64,000 bases of DNA from Geoalkalibacter halelectricus (GCF_025263685.1 NZ_CP092109.1:1551001-1615000), one strand, 5' to 3'. Numbered from the stretch's first letter, positions 1 to 9,160 are shown. Notes: generated by a model from the sequence alone, not told the origin. Program-made: numbers and translations.

Positions 1-1
1 T

Positions 2-2401
2 CGTCGTCCCGAAGCTCCCAACCTGGTGCTGTTCAGTGCTCTTTACTGGACCCTGGTGGGCGTTCCCCTGATTTTCCTGTTCTTTCTCGGCGTGCAAGGC
101 GCAAGCCTTGGCGGCACCCTGCCCGCCGCCATGATGTATTGGCTGATCGGCGTCACCAACGCTCTGGCGGCAAGCCTGCTGTTGAACATACGCTCGTTTG
201 CCGGCCTGCTCGGACTCCGCAAGAGTTTGCAAACCCTCTCCCTGCGCCAGGTGGTTTTCAATCTGCTCATGGCCGCGGTGGTGGGGCCGGCCATTCTGAT
301 CATGGTGCTCAACGGCCGCATAATGGAGACCCAGAGTCATGACCTGGCCCTGAAACACATCGAGGACATGGCACGGCTCGCGCCCCTGGAAATCGAACCC
401 GCCATGGGGCGAAATCCGCAATCGGACGCACTTCAACAAGCCCTGGCGGCGCTGGCAAACTCCCCGGGCCAAGGCACGATCGTCAGCGTCAAAAATACGC
501 TGGGCAACATTCTTGCCAGTTCTCATCCGGCCATGCGCCCCGCCGGCCACAGCTACAACCCCTTCGAAGGGTGCGAGAAAATTCCGGTGGCCCCAGGCAT
601 CTTCCAGGCCCTGCCCCGCGGCGACATCCCCATTCCCCTCTGGCAACGGGTGCAACGCTCCAGCCTGGTCCTGGAAGCCCCCCTGCCCTCGGCTCCAGCC
701 TGGGTCCTGGTGATCGAACTGCCCCTCGGCCCCCTCAAGCAGCGCCTGCTCGAGCGCCAGACCTTCGCTCTCGCCCTGGTGCTGGGTTTGATCGTTCTGG
801 CGCTGATCAACGCGCTGTTCTTCTCACGCTGGCTGGCCCTGCCGCTGCTCCAGCTCTCCCAGGTCACCACCAATCTGCCGGCGCGCATCAGCGCCCGTGC
901 CCGCATCACTTATCCGCAAACCCGCATCGCCGAAGTCGATCGACTGATCGGCAACTTCAAGGTCATGGATGAGGTTCTGCAGGATAAGTTCCGCGAGATT
1001 ACCGAAGCCAAGGAAACCTTGGAGCAACGCGTCCAGGAACGCACCGAGGAGCTAAAATATCTCGCCACCCACGATCCCCTGACGCATCTGCCCAACCGCG
1101 GTCTGCTCCTCGACCGACTGAGCCAGGCCCTGGCCCTGCAATCGCGCCATGGAAAAAAACTCGGGCTGCTGCTCCTGGATCTCGACAATTTCAAGATGGT
1201 CAACGATACCCTGGGTCACAGCACGGGAGATCTTCTGTTGCAACAGGTCGCCCACCGGCTGCAAGAAGGCGTGCGCCAGATGGACACGGTCGCCAGGCTC
1301 GGCGGTGACGAGTTCGTGATTCTGGCCGCCGAAGTCGAGTCCCTGGATGCCATGGGCAAGATCGCGCAGAAGTTGCTGGAAAATTTCAGCGCTCCCTTCC
1401 ACCTCAACGGCCGGGAGCTTTTCATAACGGCGAGCCTCGGAATCACCATCCATCCAGACGACGGCCGGCAGACCGACATCCTGCTGAAAAACGCCGATAC
1501 CGCCATGTACCAGGCGAAAAAGCTGGGCAAAAATACCTTTCAGTTTTTCACCCGCGAAATGGATCAGCGCATCCGCAAGCGCCTTGACCTGGAAACGCGC
1601 TTGCGACGCGCCTTGGAGCGGAATGAATTCTTACTGCACTATCAACCCCAGGTGGAACTGAGCAGCGGCCGCGTCACCGGTGTGGAAGGGCTTTTGCGCT
1701 GGTGCAAGGATGGGGGAGAGATTCTGGTTCCGCCGCGCGAATTCATTCCCATCCTGGAAGAAACCGGCCTGATCGTGCCGGTGGGCGAGTGGGTGCTGCA
1801 AACCGCCGTGGCCCAGGCCAGGCAGTGGGAACTCGCGGGGCTTGCCCCGCTTCAACTGGCGGTGAACATATCCGCGCGGCAATTTTATCGGGAAAGTCTG
1901 CCGGAGAAAATTCACACAATTCTTGAGCAAAATGGCTTTTCCAGTTCGCGACTCACCCTGGAAATCACCGAGAGCATCCTGCTCCAGGATACCGGGGAAA
2001 GCTTGAGCAAGCTGCGCACCCTAAAGGATATGGGCATCAATATCGCCATCGACGATTTCGGCACGGGCTATTCCTCCCTGGCCTACCTCAAGCGCCTCCC
2101 CATCGACGAACTTAAAATCGATCGCGTTTTCGTCGAGGGCATGACGGAAGATCCCAAGGACGCCGCCCTCATTGAGGCGATCATCGAACTGGCCCGCAAA
2201 CTCGGCATGAAGGTCGTCGCCGAAGGGGTTGAAACCGCTGAGCAACTGGACTTTATCAGCCGCCGCGGATGCGAGAAGGTTCAGGGCTTTTTCCTCAGTC
2301 GTCCCTTGCCGGCGGCAGGCGTGGAGGAATTGCTCAAGGCACATTTCCCAGGTGGCGAGGACCGAGTCGGCTGGGCAGGGAGACGGCGGGACACTCTTTA
2401 A
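2..2401 (+). CDS. GGDEF-EAL membrane protein (5' end outside window)
   Basis: Membrane-bound cyclic-di-GMP turnover protein with both a diguanylate cyclase and a phosphodiesterase domain. The frame is open to the left edge without a stop, so the true start probably lies upstream; the first in-window candidate is GTG at 26. Counted from that GTG there are hydrophobic segments near residues 8-30, 35-55 and 75-100, a periplasmic stretch, and a further membrane segment near 245-270. A HAMP-like linker and coiled coil follow. The GGDEF domain has an intact GGDEF near residue 425. The EAL domain reads EGL near 553 in place of EAL and keeps DDFGTG near 676 and AEGVE, so both activities look possible. 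The last 4 bases overlap the convergent ndh stop. Whether it makes or degrades c-di-GMP in vivo cannot be told. Confidence 0.9.
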   Translation, partial: RRPEAPNLVLFSALYWTLVGVPLIFLFFLGVQGASLGGTLPAAMMYWLIGVTNALAASLLLNIRSFAGLLGLRKSLQTLSLRQVVFNLLMAAVVGPAILIMVLNGRIMETQSHDLALKHIEDMARLAPLEIEPAMGRNPQSDALQQALAALANSPGQGTIVSVKNTLGNILASSHPAMRPAGHSYNPFEGCEKIPVAPGIFQALPRGDIPIPLWQRVQRSSLVLEAPLPSAPAWVLVIELPLGPLKQRLLERQTFALALVLGLIVLALINALFFSRWLALPLLQLSQVTTNLPARISARARITYPQTRIAEVDRLIGNFKVMDEVLQDKFREITEAKETLEQRVQERTEELKYLATHDPLTHLPNRGLLLDRLSQALALQSRHGKKLGLLLLDLDNFKMVNDTLGHSTGDLLLQQVAHRLQEGVRQMDTVARLGGDEFVILAAEVESLDAMGKIAQKLLENFSAPFHLNGRELFITASLGITIHPDDGRQTDILLKNADTAMYQAKKLGKNTFQFFTREMDQRIRKRLDLETRLRRALERNEFLLHYQPQVELSSGRVTGVEGLLRWCKDGGEILVPPREFIPILEETGLIVPVGEWVLQTAVAQARQWELAGLAPLQLAVNISARQFYRESLPEKIHTILEQNGFSSSRLTLEITESILLQDTGESLSKLRTLKDMGINIAIDDFGTGYSSLAYLKRLPIDELKIDRVFVEGMTEDPKDAALIEAIIELARKLGMKVVAEGVETAEQLDFISRRGCEKVQGFFLSRPLPAAGVEELLKAHFPGGEDRVGWAGRRRDTL

Positions 2402-3738
2402 TCCGGCTCTTGCCGGCGGCGGTGAATCGCATCCTCGGCGTCACCGGTAATCAGGCGCGCGCTCTTGGTGAAGGAAAGATAGGACCACAACCAGGAGAAG
2501 ACCACGAAGACGCGCTTGCGAAAGCCCACTAGGGACAGGATGTGCACCAGGCACCACAGCAGCCAGGCAAAAAACCCGGAAAAAGTGAAACCCTTGAGCG
2601 AAGCCACGGCGCGGTTCTGGCCGATGGTCGCCATGGCTCCCTTGTCATGATAGTGAAATACCGGCCGTGGCGGCTTGTCGCCTTTCGCCTGGACCTCCTC
2701 GCCGATGACCCGCGCGACAAAGCGTCCCATTTGAATGGCCGCCGGTGCCACCCCAGGAACCGCCTCGCCGGTTCGCGCATCCACGACCAGGGCCAGATCG
2801 CCGACGACGAACACCTCGGGATGTCCGGGCAGGCTCAGGTCGGGACCGACCTTGATGCGACCGCTGCGGTCGAGTTCCACGCCCAGGGTCTGGGCCAGGG
2901 GCGCGCCGCGCACCCCGGCCGCCCAGATCACGTTGGTGGCCGGCAATCGCTCCTCGCCCAGCACGACCTCTTCCCGGCGAATGTCCGTCACCAACTGGCC
3001 CAGGCGCACCTCGACACCCATGGCGCGCAGTTGCTGCAAGGCGCGGGCACCGGCCGGCACGGGCATGCCCTGCAACAGGCGCGGACCGGCCTCGATGAGA
3101 ATCACCCGGGCCGAGGTCGTGTCGATGTGGCGAAAATCCTTGGGGATGGTGCGCGAGGCGATCTCCTTGAGGGCACCGGCCATCTCCACCCCCGTGGGTC
3201 CGCCGCCGACCACCACGAAGGTCAGCTTGGCCCGGCGCCGCTCCGCATCCACCTCCCATTCGGCATCCTCATAGGCCAGCAGCACCCGCCGCCGTATTTC
3301 AAGGGCGTCTTCGATGGTCTTGAGCCCGGGGGCAAAGGCGGCCCAATGATCCTGACCAAAATAGGAATGGGTCGCCCCCACCGCAAGCACCAGATAGTCG
3401 TATCCCAGTTCCTCTTTTTCCAGCAGGATGCGTCGCCGGTCGAGATCCACGGCCCTGACCTCGGCCAGCCCGACGCGCACATTTTGCTGATGCCGCAGGA
3501 TGTGACGAATGGGGGAGGCGATGTCCGCAGGCGACAAAACCGCCGTCGCCACCTGATAAAGCAGGGGCTGGAACAGGTGATAATTGCGCCGATCGAGAAG
3601 GGTGACGGAAACCGGAGCGCGGTCCAGCCCCTTGGCAAGGTTCAGACCGGCAAACCCACCGCCGACGATGACGACCCGCGAGCGGGCTTCATCGGTCGCG
3701 CTGGATGTCGATCCGGATGAAAACGCCCTGTCAGCCAT
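2398..3738 (-). CDS. ndh: Type II NADH dehydrogenase (NDH-2)
   Basis: Single-subunit FAD enzyme predicted to pass electrons from NADH to membrane quinone without pumping protons. It has the N-terminal dinucleotide-binding motif VVIVGGGFAGL near residue 25, the second NAD-binding glycine motif VVVGGGPTG near 170, and the late FAD motif VFVVGDLA near 300. The C-terminal 60 residues contain two hydrophobic stretches (AWLLWCLVHILSLVGF and VFVVFSWLWSYLS) that would anchor it to the membrane. The 446-aa length is normal. ATG at 3738 is preceded by a GGGAGGG ribosome-binding site 9 nt away. The 3' end overlaps the convergent GGDEF-EAL gene by 4 bp. An alternative is another pyridine nucleotide-disulphide oxidoreductase, but the membrane tail favours NDH-2. 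Confidence 0.9.
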   Translation of the reverse strand: MADRAFSSGSTSSATDEARSRVVIVGGGFAGLNLAKGLDRAPVSVTLLDRRNYHLFQPLLYQVATAVLSPADIASPIRHILRHQQNVRVGLAEVRAVDLDRRRILLEKEELGYDYLVLAVGATHSYFGQDHWAAFAPGLKTIEDALEIRRRVLLAYEDAEWEVDAERRRAKLTFVVVGGGPTGVEMAGALKEIASRTIPKDFRHIDTTSARVILIEAGPRLLQGMPVPAGARALQQLRAMGVEVRLGQLVTDIRREEVVLGEERLPATNVIWAAGVRGAPLAQTLGVELDRSGRIKVGPDLSLPGHPEVFVVGDLALVVDARTGEAVPGVAPAAIQMGRFVARVIGEEVQAKGDKPPRPVFHYHDKGAMATIGQNRAVASLKGFTFSGFFAWLLWCLVHILSLVGFRKRVFVVFSWLWSYLSFTKSARLITGDAEDAIHRRRQEPD

Positions 3739-3797
3739 GCTCTGCAGCCCTCCCTGGACTCTTGTGAGAGCATAGCAGATGGACCGGGCGAATCCAG

Positions 3798-4223
3798 TCA
3801 GTCCAGGTTGTTGAGACGGCGAAAACGTTCGCCGCGCTCGATGAGTTCCTGCGCTTCAACGGATAAGCGGGCCAGCGGCAGGGCCTCCAGACGGCGCAGG
3901 CCGATCTCTTCACCGCTTTCCTCGCAATATCCGTAGGTACCCTCCTCGATGCGCACCAAAGCGGCATCGATCTGGGCCAGAAGCCTCTGGTTGCGGAAGC
4001 GGCGTTCAAAATCAAAGTGCTGCTCGGCTTCCTGGGCACCCTGGTCCACGGGGTCGGCGTTGCGGTCCTTTTCGCCACGCAGTCGCTGCAGGCTCAGATG
4101 ATCCTCGTGCACGAGAATTCGGCGCCAGCGCAGCAGGCGTTCGCGAAAAAAGGCCAACTGGCGCGGATTCATGTAGGGTTCCTGTTCGCTGGGCCGATAG
4201 CCGCTCAGCTCAGTCTGACGCAT
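3798..4223 (-). CDS. DksA-family regulator lacking three of four zinc cysteines
   Basis: A 141-aa DksA/TraR relative that would bind RNA polymerase through the secondary channel and tune promoters with ppGpp. It aligns with E. coli DksA along its length: EPYMNPRQLAFFRERLLRW, the coiled-coil tip DPVDQGA, and YGYCEESGEEIGLRRLEA. The tip keeps both aspartates, but E. coli DPVDRAA has become DPVDQGA. The zinc site keeps one cysteine: CESC reads CEES and CIDC reads SVEA. The start is ATG at 4223 because of a strong GGAAAGGAG site 6-7 nt upstream; the frame stays open further upstream without such a signal. The gene is monocistronic, divergent from the methyltransferase. It probably belongs to the zinc-independent DksA2-type group; function as a ppGpp cofactor is inferred. 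Confidence 0.85.
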   Translation of the reverse strand: MRQTELSGYRPSEQEPYMNPRQLAFFRERLLRWRRILVHEDHLSLQRLRGEKDRNADPVDQGAQEAEQHFDFERRFRNQRLLAQIDAALVRIEEGTYGYCEESGEEIGLRRLEALPLARLSVEAQELIERGERFRRLNNLD

Positions 4224-4369
4224 GGCTCGCTCCTTTCCTGGCGGGAGAAACACCGCCGGCATTTGAGCGCCGAAAGGTTTGGGCCGTGTTGGCGCAGGGT
4301 AAATTTTTGATTTTCGCGCGCGCATGCCTTAAGGTAGCAAGGAAGAAATTTCCTCGATTCGGAACCCCT

Positions 4370-5320
4370 ATGGACCCCTGCTTGCCTGAACTACCCAAGG
4401 ACTTCTCGAACTTGCTGGCCGAGGTGGTGCCCCCAGCCGAGCACCCAGCGGTCCTATCCAGTTTTGCGCGGGTAAAGCCTGTAACCATTCGGGCCAACAC
4501 CCTTAAGGCCAGCGCCGCCATGCTGCGCGCCGAGCTCGAGCAGGCCGGCTTCACACCCAAACCCATCCCCTGGTATGGCGATGGCTTCCTCCTGCCCGCC
4601 GAAGACAAACGCGCGCTGACGGAAACGGCGGCCTTTTATGAAGGCCGCCTCTACATCCAGAATCTCTCCAGCATGCTCGCCCCTCTGGCCCTGGATCCCC
4701 AGCCCGGCGAGACGGTGCTCGACCTGGCCGCCGCACCCGGCGGCAAAGCCGCCCAGATCGCCGCGCTCATGGACAACAGGGGGCGTCTCTCCGTGGTCGA
4801 GGCGGTCAAGCCGCGCTTTTTTCGCCTCAAGGCCAACCTCGACCAGCAGGGCGTGACCATCGCCCGCGCCTTTCTCATGGACGGGCGCCTGGTGGGGCGC
4901 AAGTGTCCGCAAATGTTCGATCGCATCCTCTTGGATGCGCCCTGCTCCTCTGAAGCGCGCTTCACGCGGCTTGATCCGGACAGTTGGACCCACTGGAGTC
5001 CGCGCAAGGTCAAGGAAGCCGCCCGCAAGCAAAAGGGGCTGATCGCCGCCGCTTGGAGTGCCCTCAAACCCGGCGGCACCCTGGTGTACTGTACCTGTTC
5101 TTTTTCTCCGGAGGAAAATGAGCTGATTGTGAACGGTCTGCTGAAAAGAAATGAGGATGCGCGGATCGAGCCCTGGCTGCCGGACATCGCTAATCGACAA
5201 GCGGGCCTGAGCGCCTGGCAGGGGAAAGATCTGCGGCCGGAATTGGCCGACACCCTGCGGGTGCTGCCGGATGAGGTGATGGACGGATTCTATCTGGCGA
5301 AAATCCGCAAGGCGCCCTGA
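4370..5320 (+). CDS. RsmB/NOL1-NOP2-type RNA m5C methyltransferase
   Basis: SAM-dependent cytosine-C5 RNA methyltransferase of the RsmB/RsmF/NSUN family, 316 aa. The SAM-binding motif LDLAAAPGGKAAQ lies near residue 120. The two catalytic cysteines are both present, in LLDAPCSS and VYCTCSFSPEEN. The rRNA family is clear but the exact base is not; the protein lacks the N-terminal NusB-like domain of RsmB and the C-terminal PUA-like domain of RsmF. I chose ATG 4370 (MDPCLPELP) over a possible start 28 codons upstream because the earlier codons read as low-quality sequence. It is followed after 13 bp by a small HTH/zinc-ribbon gene, so the two are probably cotranscribed. Confidence 0.85.
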   Translation: MDPCLPELPKDFSNLLAEVVPPAEHPAVLSSFARVKPVTIRANTLKASAAMLRAELEQAGFTPKPIPWYGDGFLLPAEDKRALTETAAFYEGRLYIQNLSSMLAPLALDPQPGETVLDLAAAPGGKAAQIAALMDNRGRLSVVEAVKPRFFRLKANLDQQGVTIARAFLMDGRLVGRKCPQMFDRILLDAPCSSEARFTRLDPDSWTHWSPRKVKEAARKQKGLIAAAWSALKPGGTLVYCTCSFSPEENELIVNGLLKRNEDARIEPWLPDIANRQAGLSAWQGKDLRPELADTLRVLPDEVMDGFYLAKIRKAP

Positions 5321-5333
5321 GACGAGAGGGTTT

Positions 5334-5663
5334 ATGGCCAAGCTTCCACGCCCCCCCACCATTCCCCAGCCGGCACGCGAAACCCTGCGTCACGCCCTTC
5401 TCGGTCTGCTGCGCAATGAAAGCCTGAGCGCCCACGACCTCTCCGCCGCCCTGCGCATTCGTGAAAAGGACGTCTACGCCCACCTCGAACACCTGCGCCG
5501 CAGCCTCGGAACCGGCGGCGAACACCTGGAAATCACTCCGGCTCAGTGCCGCGGCTGCGGCTTTGTCTTCGCCAAACGCGAGCGCCTCACCCCGCCCGGA
5601 AAATGCCCGGCCTGCCGCAAGGAAGCCATCAGCGATCCCCGCTTTCGGATTATTCTAAGATAA
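5334..5663 (+). CDS. Small HTH plus zinc-ribbon regulator (COG3357-like)
   Basis: A 109-aa cytosolic protein. Residues 15-60 read as a winged-helix/ArsR-like DNA-binding domain (TLRHALLGLLRNESLSAHDL, then REKDVYAHLEHLRRSL). Residues 70-100 form a zinc ribbon with CRGC and CPAC as the two metal knuckles. This layout matches the predicted HTH-plus-zinc-ribbon regulators of COG3357. It lies 13 bp behind the RNA methyltransferase gene, so they probably share a transcript. No target is apparent. The domain reading is firm; a regulatory role is inferred from the fold. Confidence 0.8.
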   Translation: MAKLPRPPTIPQPARETLRHALLGLLRNESLSAHDLSAALRIREKDVYAHLEHLRRSLGTGGEHLEITPAQCRGCGFVFAKRERLTPPGKCPACRKEAISDPRFRIILR

Positions 5664-5674
5664 AAAAGAGTCAC

Positions 5675-5711
5675 TATTCAGCATGGGGTCGCAACCCACA
5701 CCGGATGAATA
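5675..5711. repeat. Short nested palindrome, copy 1 of a dispersed repeat
   Basis: Outer arms TATTCA/TGAATA (5675-5680 and 5706-5711) enclose an inner hairpin GGGGT-cgca-ACCC. The core GCATGGGG..GCRACCC..CACRCC and the arms recur at 59030-59065, so this is a dispersed palindromic repeat and not a one-off hairpin. It sits between the convergent HTH/zinc-ribbon and membrane-protein genes, where a REP-like transcript-end role is possible. Confidence 0.6.
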
Positions 5712-5729
5712 GATACAAAAAAGAAGAGA

Positions 5730-6188
5730 TCAGCGCCCGTGCTTTGCTTTTTTACGGGCCGGGGAGAGGTCATAATAGAATTTGTAACTCGCGCCCAACC
5801 CCAACAGCATGATCAACAAAGAAAAATACATCAGGATTTCGATGTTGAGCAGGCCCACCCGGGTCAGGATGTTGAGGGCCACGAACTGCACCGTGAAGCT
5901 GACCACGGAAACCAGGATCAACTGCGAGGTCTTTTCCTTGGTCCCTCCGGTGTCGTGCTTGACTTTCTTCATCAGGATGAAGGTTGCAACCAGCGTGCTT
6001 GCGCCGACGTAGAAAAACACATAGAGCGGCATCATCTCCTGGGTTTCTTCCGTCCCGATCATGACGCGCGCCAGGGTGACCACGGCAATGAAGGCCAGGG
6101 CATACGCCAGATAGCCGATGAGGCCGTTCATGGCATGATCGGCAAGGGTGTAAATTTTCGTCGGTTTTGCCTTGTCTTTTTTGTTCAT
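5730..6188 (-). CDS. Four-helix membrane protein of unknown function
   Basis: A 152-aa integral membrane protein I do not recognise. It has a short lysine-rich cytoplasmic start (MNKKDKAKPTK), then four hydrophobic segments near residues 20-40, 50-70, 90-112 and 116-138, and a basic tail (ARKKAKHGR). ATG 6188 is preferred because a TTGGAG ribosome site lies about 9 nt upstream; an in-frame TTG five codons earlier overlaps that site. The gene is followed on the same strand, after the short repeat at 5675-5711, by no other gene. It starts 19 bp after the end of uup, so it may be the last gene of a uup transcript. Confidence 0.7.
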   Translation of the reverse strand: MNKKDKAKPTKIYTLADHAMNGLIGYLAYALAFIAVVTLARVMIGTEETQEMMPLYVFFYVGASTLVATFILMKKVKHDTGGTKEKTSQLILVSVVSFTVQFVALNILTRVGLLNIEILMYFSLLIMLLGLGASYKFYYDLSPARKKAKHGR

Positions 6189-6207
6189 TTTTCCATTCTC
6201 CAATAAC

Positions 6208-8094
6208 CTAGCCTTCGGTCAACGCCTCCAACCCCTCCCAGCGGTCATAGCTCCTGGCCAATTCTTCCTCAACCGCGACCAGACGTTCCTGGATCGCGGC
6301 GACATCGCCACCGCCGTTGCGATAGAAATCGGGATCGGAGAGCCGGGCATGGATTTCAGCCTGCTCTTTTTCCAAGGCCTCGATGCGGCCCGGCAATTCT
6401 TCGAGTTCTTTTTTTTCCTTAAAACTGAGCTTGCGCGCCCGCTCCTTGGCGGGGCGGCGTTGCGGCTTGCTCTCTTGAGTTTTTTCCGGCGGCGCTATCT
6501 GCGGCCGCTGTCGCAGCCAATCCTCATACCCGCCAACGTATTCCCCCACACGCCCCTCGCCCTCCAGCACCAGGGTGCTCGTCACGACGTTATCAAGAAA
6601 GGCGCGATCGTGGCTGACCAGAAGCACCGTACCGGCGAATTCGACCAACAGATCCTCGAGCAACTCAAGGGTTTCGAGGTCCAGATCGTTGGTCGGTTCG
6701 TCAAGCACCAGCAGGTTGGCGGGCCGGGTGAACAGTTTGGCCAGCAGCAGACGGTTGCGCTCGCCGCCGGAGAGAGTGCGAACGGGCGAGCGCGCCCGTT
6801 CGGCCGGGAAGAGAAAATCCTGCAAATAGCCCATGACATGGCGCCGCCGCCCGCCGACATCCACCCAATCGTTGCCCTCGGCGACATTTTCGTGGACGGA
6901 GCGGTTTTCATCGAGTTGGGCGCGCAACTGGTCGAAATAGGCGATCCGCAGGTTGGTGCCATGCTTGACGCAGCCCTGTTGGGGAGTCAATTCGCCAAGC
7001 AGCAATTGCAGCAGGGTGGTTTTTCCCGAGCCGTTGGGACCGATGATGCCGATTTTGTCGCCGCGCAGGATGGTGGTGGAGAAATCGCGCACGATGGGCA
7101 GATCTTTCCAGGCATAGCTGAGGTGCTGCGCTTCGATCACCAGCCGCCCGCTGCGGTCGGCCTCCTGGACCTGCAACGCGGCGGTGCCACTGCGCTCGCG
7201 GCGCGCGCGGCGCTCGGCGCGCAGTTGCTGCAGCGCCCGCACGCGGCCCATGTTGCGCGTGCGCCGCGCCTTGATGCCCTGGCGCACCCAAGCTTCTTCG
7301 CGGGCGAGCTTCTTGTCGAATTCGGCCTGCTGCTTTTCCTCGGCGGCCAGTTGCTCGTCGCGCCGTGCCAGGTAGGTATCGTAGTCACACTCCCAATTGG
7401 AAAGAAGACCGCGATCCAGCTCAACGATGCGGCCGGCCACCCGACGCAGAAAGGAGCGATCGTGGGTGACGAACACCAGGGCCTTGTCGCGCCGCAGCAG
7501 AAAATCTTCCAGCCAGGCGATGGTGTCCAGATCCAGATGGTTGGTCGGCTCGTCGAGCAAAAGGATGTCGGGGTCGGCCACCAGGGCGCGACCAAGCATG
7601 ACGCGTCGCTTGAGCCCCCCCGACAGGGTGGAGAACTGATCTTCGGCGGGCAGCTGCAGGTGGCTGACAACCTGTTCGGCACGCTGATGCAATTCCCAAC
7701 CACCCGTCTCCTCCAAGCGCTTTTGCAAGCGCCCGAGCTCGTCAAGCAGGCCGCAGGTGCTGTCGTCCATCAAGCGGCGGCTGACGCGATGGAAATCGGC
7801 CAGCAGCTTGGATTGCTCGCCGAGTCCCCCGGCAACCACATCGAAAACCTTGCCGTCGATCCCCGCCGGCACCTCCTGGGTTACCAGCGCGGTGCGCAGC
7901 CCCTGGCGCCGCATAATCTCGCCGCCATCGGGAGGCAGATCCCCGTTGATCACGCGCATGAGGGTGGATTTGCCGGCGCCGTTACGGCCCAGCAGGCAGA
8001 CCCGCTCGCGTTCGCCGATGGTCAGGGTTGCACCATCGAGCAGCGCCGCCGCGCCGAAGGCCAGGGAGATGTTGTGAAGGGTAATTAAGGCCAT
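6208..8094 (-). CDS. uup: ABC-F ATPase, Uup type
   Basis: Cytosolic ABC-F protein with two ATPase cassettes and no membrane domain, 628 aa. Cassette 1 has Walker A GRNGAGKST, signature LSGGLKRRV and Walker B LLLDEPTNHLDL. Cassette 2 has GPNGSGKTT, LSGGERNRLLL and LVLDEPTNDLDL. The inter-domain linker is rich in Arg/Lys and the C-terminus is a coiled coil (KEKKELEELPGRIEALEKEQ onward), the DNA-binding tail typical of Uup. Uup is linked to ribosome function and suppression of precise transposon excision. The complete motifs make this a secure family call; the Uup subgroup rests on the C-terminal coiled coil. Confidence 0.9.
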   Translation of the reverse strand: MALITLHNISLAFGAAALLDGATLTIGERERVCLLGRNGAGKSTLMRVINGDLPPDGGEIMRRQGLRTALVTQEVPAGIDGKVFDVVAGGLGEQSKLLADFHRVSRRLMDDSTCGLLDELGRLQKRLEETGGWELHQRAEQVVSHLQLPAEDQFSTLSGGLKRRVMLGRALVADPDILLLDEPTNHLDLDTIAWLEDFLLRRDKALVFVTHDRSFLRRVAGRIVELDRGLLSNWECDYDTYLARRDEQLAAEEKQQAEFDKKLAREEAWVRQGIKARRTRNMGRVRALQQLRAERRARRERSGTAALQVQEADRSGRLVIEAQHLSYAWKDLPIVRDFSTTILRGDKIGIIGPNGSGKTTLLQLLLGELTPQQGCVKHGTNLRIAYFDQLRAQLDENRSVHENVAEGNDWVDVGGRRRHVMGYLQDFLFPAERARSPVRTLSGGERNRLLLAKLFTRPANLLVLDEPTNDLDLETLELLEDLLVEFAGTVLLVSHDRAFLDNVVTSTLVLEGEGRVGEYVGGYEDWLRQRPQIAPPEKTQESKPQRRPAKERARKLSFKEKKELEELPGRIEALEKEQAEIHARLSDPDFYRNGGGDVAAIQERLVAVEEELARSYDRWEGLEALTEG

Positions 8095-8272
8095 GCAATA
8101 AGATCCTGAGCATTACGAAATCGAAAAAGGGACCAAGGGCGAGGGCAAAGTTTATGGCATCTGTGCAAAAGCGGCAAGCCTGCTTTCTTTCCCTGCCGCC
8201 GAAAGCGGGTGGACATCGGCGCCTTTTGCGCTATGTTTTTTAACGTTGGCGATTTCTCGGAGGGCTAAATGC

Positions 8273-8482
8273 ATGGCACGTAAATATCCCACGACTGAGG
8301 ACAATCTTTGCACCAACGCCGCGGAGCACGGCACGCACATCTGCTCACTCATTGCGTCCGGCCGCGCCGACGAGGCCCGCAACCGGAGCCGAAAGGCGCG
8401 TTTTGCCTGCTTCAACTGCGGCGCACGCGCCGACGAGGAAAAAAGCCTGTGCAATCCTACGCCCTTGGCCGGCGAAGCCTGA
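8273..8482 (+). CDS. Small Cys-rich protein upstream of wrbA
   Basis: A 69-aa soluble protein with five cysteines: LCTN and HICS near the N-terminus, CFNC in the middle and LCNP near the end. The spacing suggests a small metal- or disulphide-binding fold, but I do not recognise the family. ATG 8273 has a CGGAGGG ribosome site 8 nt upstream; an earlier in-frame start would override it. The stop is 39 bp before wrbA, which has its own strong ribosome site, so the two are likely cotranscribed and may share a redox role. Confidence 0.65.
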   Translation: MARKYPTTEDNLCTNAAEHGTHICSLIASGRADEARNRSRKARFACFNCGARADEEKSLCNPTPLAGEA

Positions 8483-8521
8483 CCTGAGCGAGCACTTAAT
8501 CGATCCGCAAAGGAGGAGTTC

Positions 8522-9139
8522 ATGAGCACCAAAATCAACATTGTTTTCTACAGCATGTACGGTCACATCTATCGCATGGCCGAGGCCGTGGCGGAAGGAG
8601 TGCGCGAAGTTGAGGGTTGCGAGGCCAACCTCTACCAGGTGGCCGAACTCGTACCTGATGAGGCCCTGGAGAAATCCGGCGCCAAACAGGCCCGCGACGC
8701 CTTTGCCCATATCCCGATGGCCAAGGTCGACGACCTGAGTGCGGCCGATGCGGTGATTTTCGGCACGCCGACCCGGTTCGGCAACATGGCGGCGCAGATG
8801 CGCAATTTCCTCGACCAGACCGGCGGCCTGTGGATGAACGGTTCCTTGATCGGCAAGGTCGGCAGCGTCTTCACCTCGACCGCCACCCAGCACGGCGGTC
8901 AGGAAACCACCATCACCAGCTTCCACAGCACGCTGCTGCACCAAGGCATGATCATCGTCGGGGTGCCCTACAGCGAGCAGCGCCTGCTCAACATGGACGA
9001 GATCACCGGCGGCTCGCCCTATGGTGCCGGAACCCTGGCCGGCGGCGACGGTTCGCGCCAGCCCAGCGAGAATGAATTGGCCATCGCCCGCTTTCAGGGC
9101 CGTCATGTCGCTCAGATCGCCAAGAAGCTCAAAGGCTGA
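8522..9139 (+). CDS. wrbA: NAD(P)H:quinone oxidoreductase WrbA
   Basis: Flavodoxin-like FMN enzyme that reduces quinones by two electrons, 205 aa and of normal length. The start shows the phosphate-binding loop ([19 protein letters not shown]). The middle has the flavin-contacting [21 protein letters not shown], and the C-terminal half has the WrbA signature [19 protein letters not shown] and SPYGAGT. The ribosome site AAAGGAGGAG lies directly before ATG 8522. The gene is probably cotranscribed with the small Cys-rich protein upstream and ends at a strong terminator. A role in protection from quinone or oxidative stress follows from the family. Confidence 0.93.
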   Translation: MSTKINIVFYSMYGHIYRMAEAVAEGVREVEGCEANLYQVAELVPDEALEKSGAKQARDAFAHIPMAKVDDLSAADAVIFGTPTRFGNMAAQMRNFLDQTGGLWMNGSLIGKVGSVFTSTATQHGGQETTITSFHSTLLHQGMIIVGVPYSEQRLLNMDEITGGSPYGAGTLAGGDGSRQPSENELAIARFQGRHVAQIAKKLKG

Positions 9140-9160
9140 GACCCAGCTTGACCCCGACGC

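Noticed and set aside
6172-8088. A 638-codon frame on the plus strand across uup
   Set aside because: It mirrors a complete, motif-rich ABC-F gene. Long antisense frames are normal in DNA this GC-rich, and no ribosome site or domain supports it.
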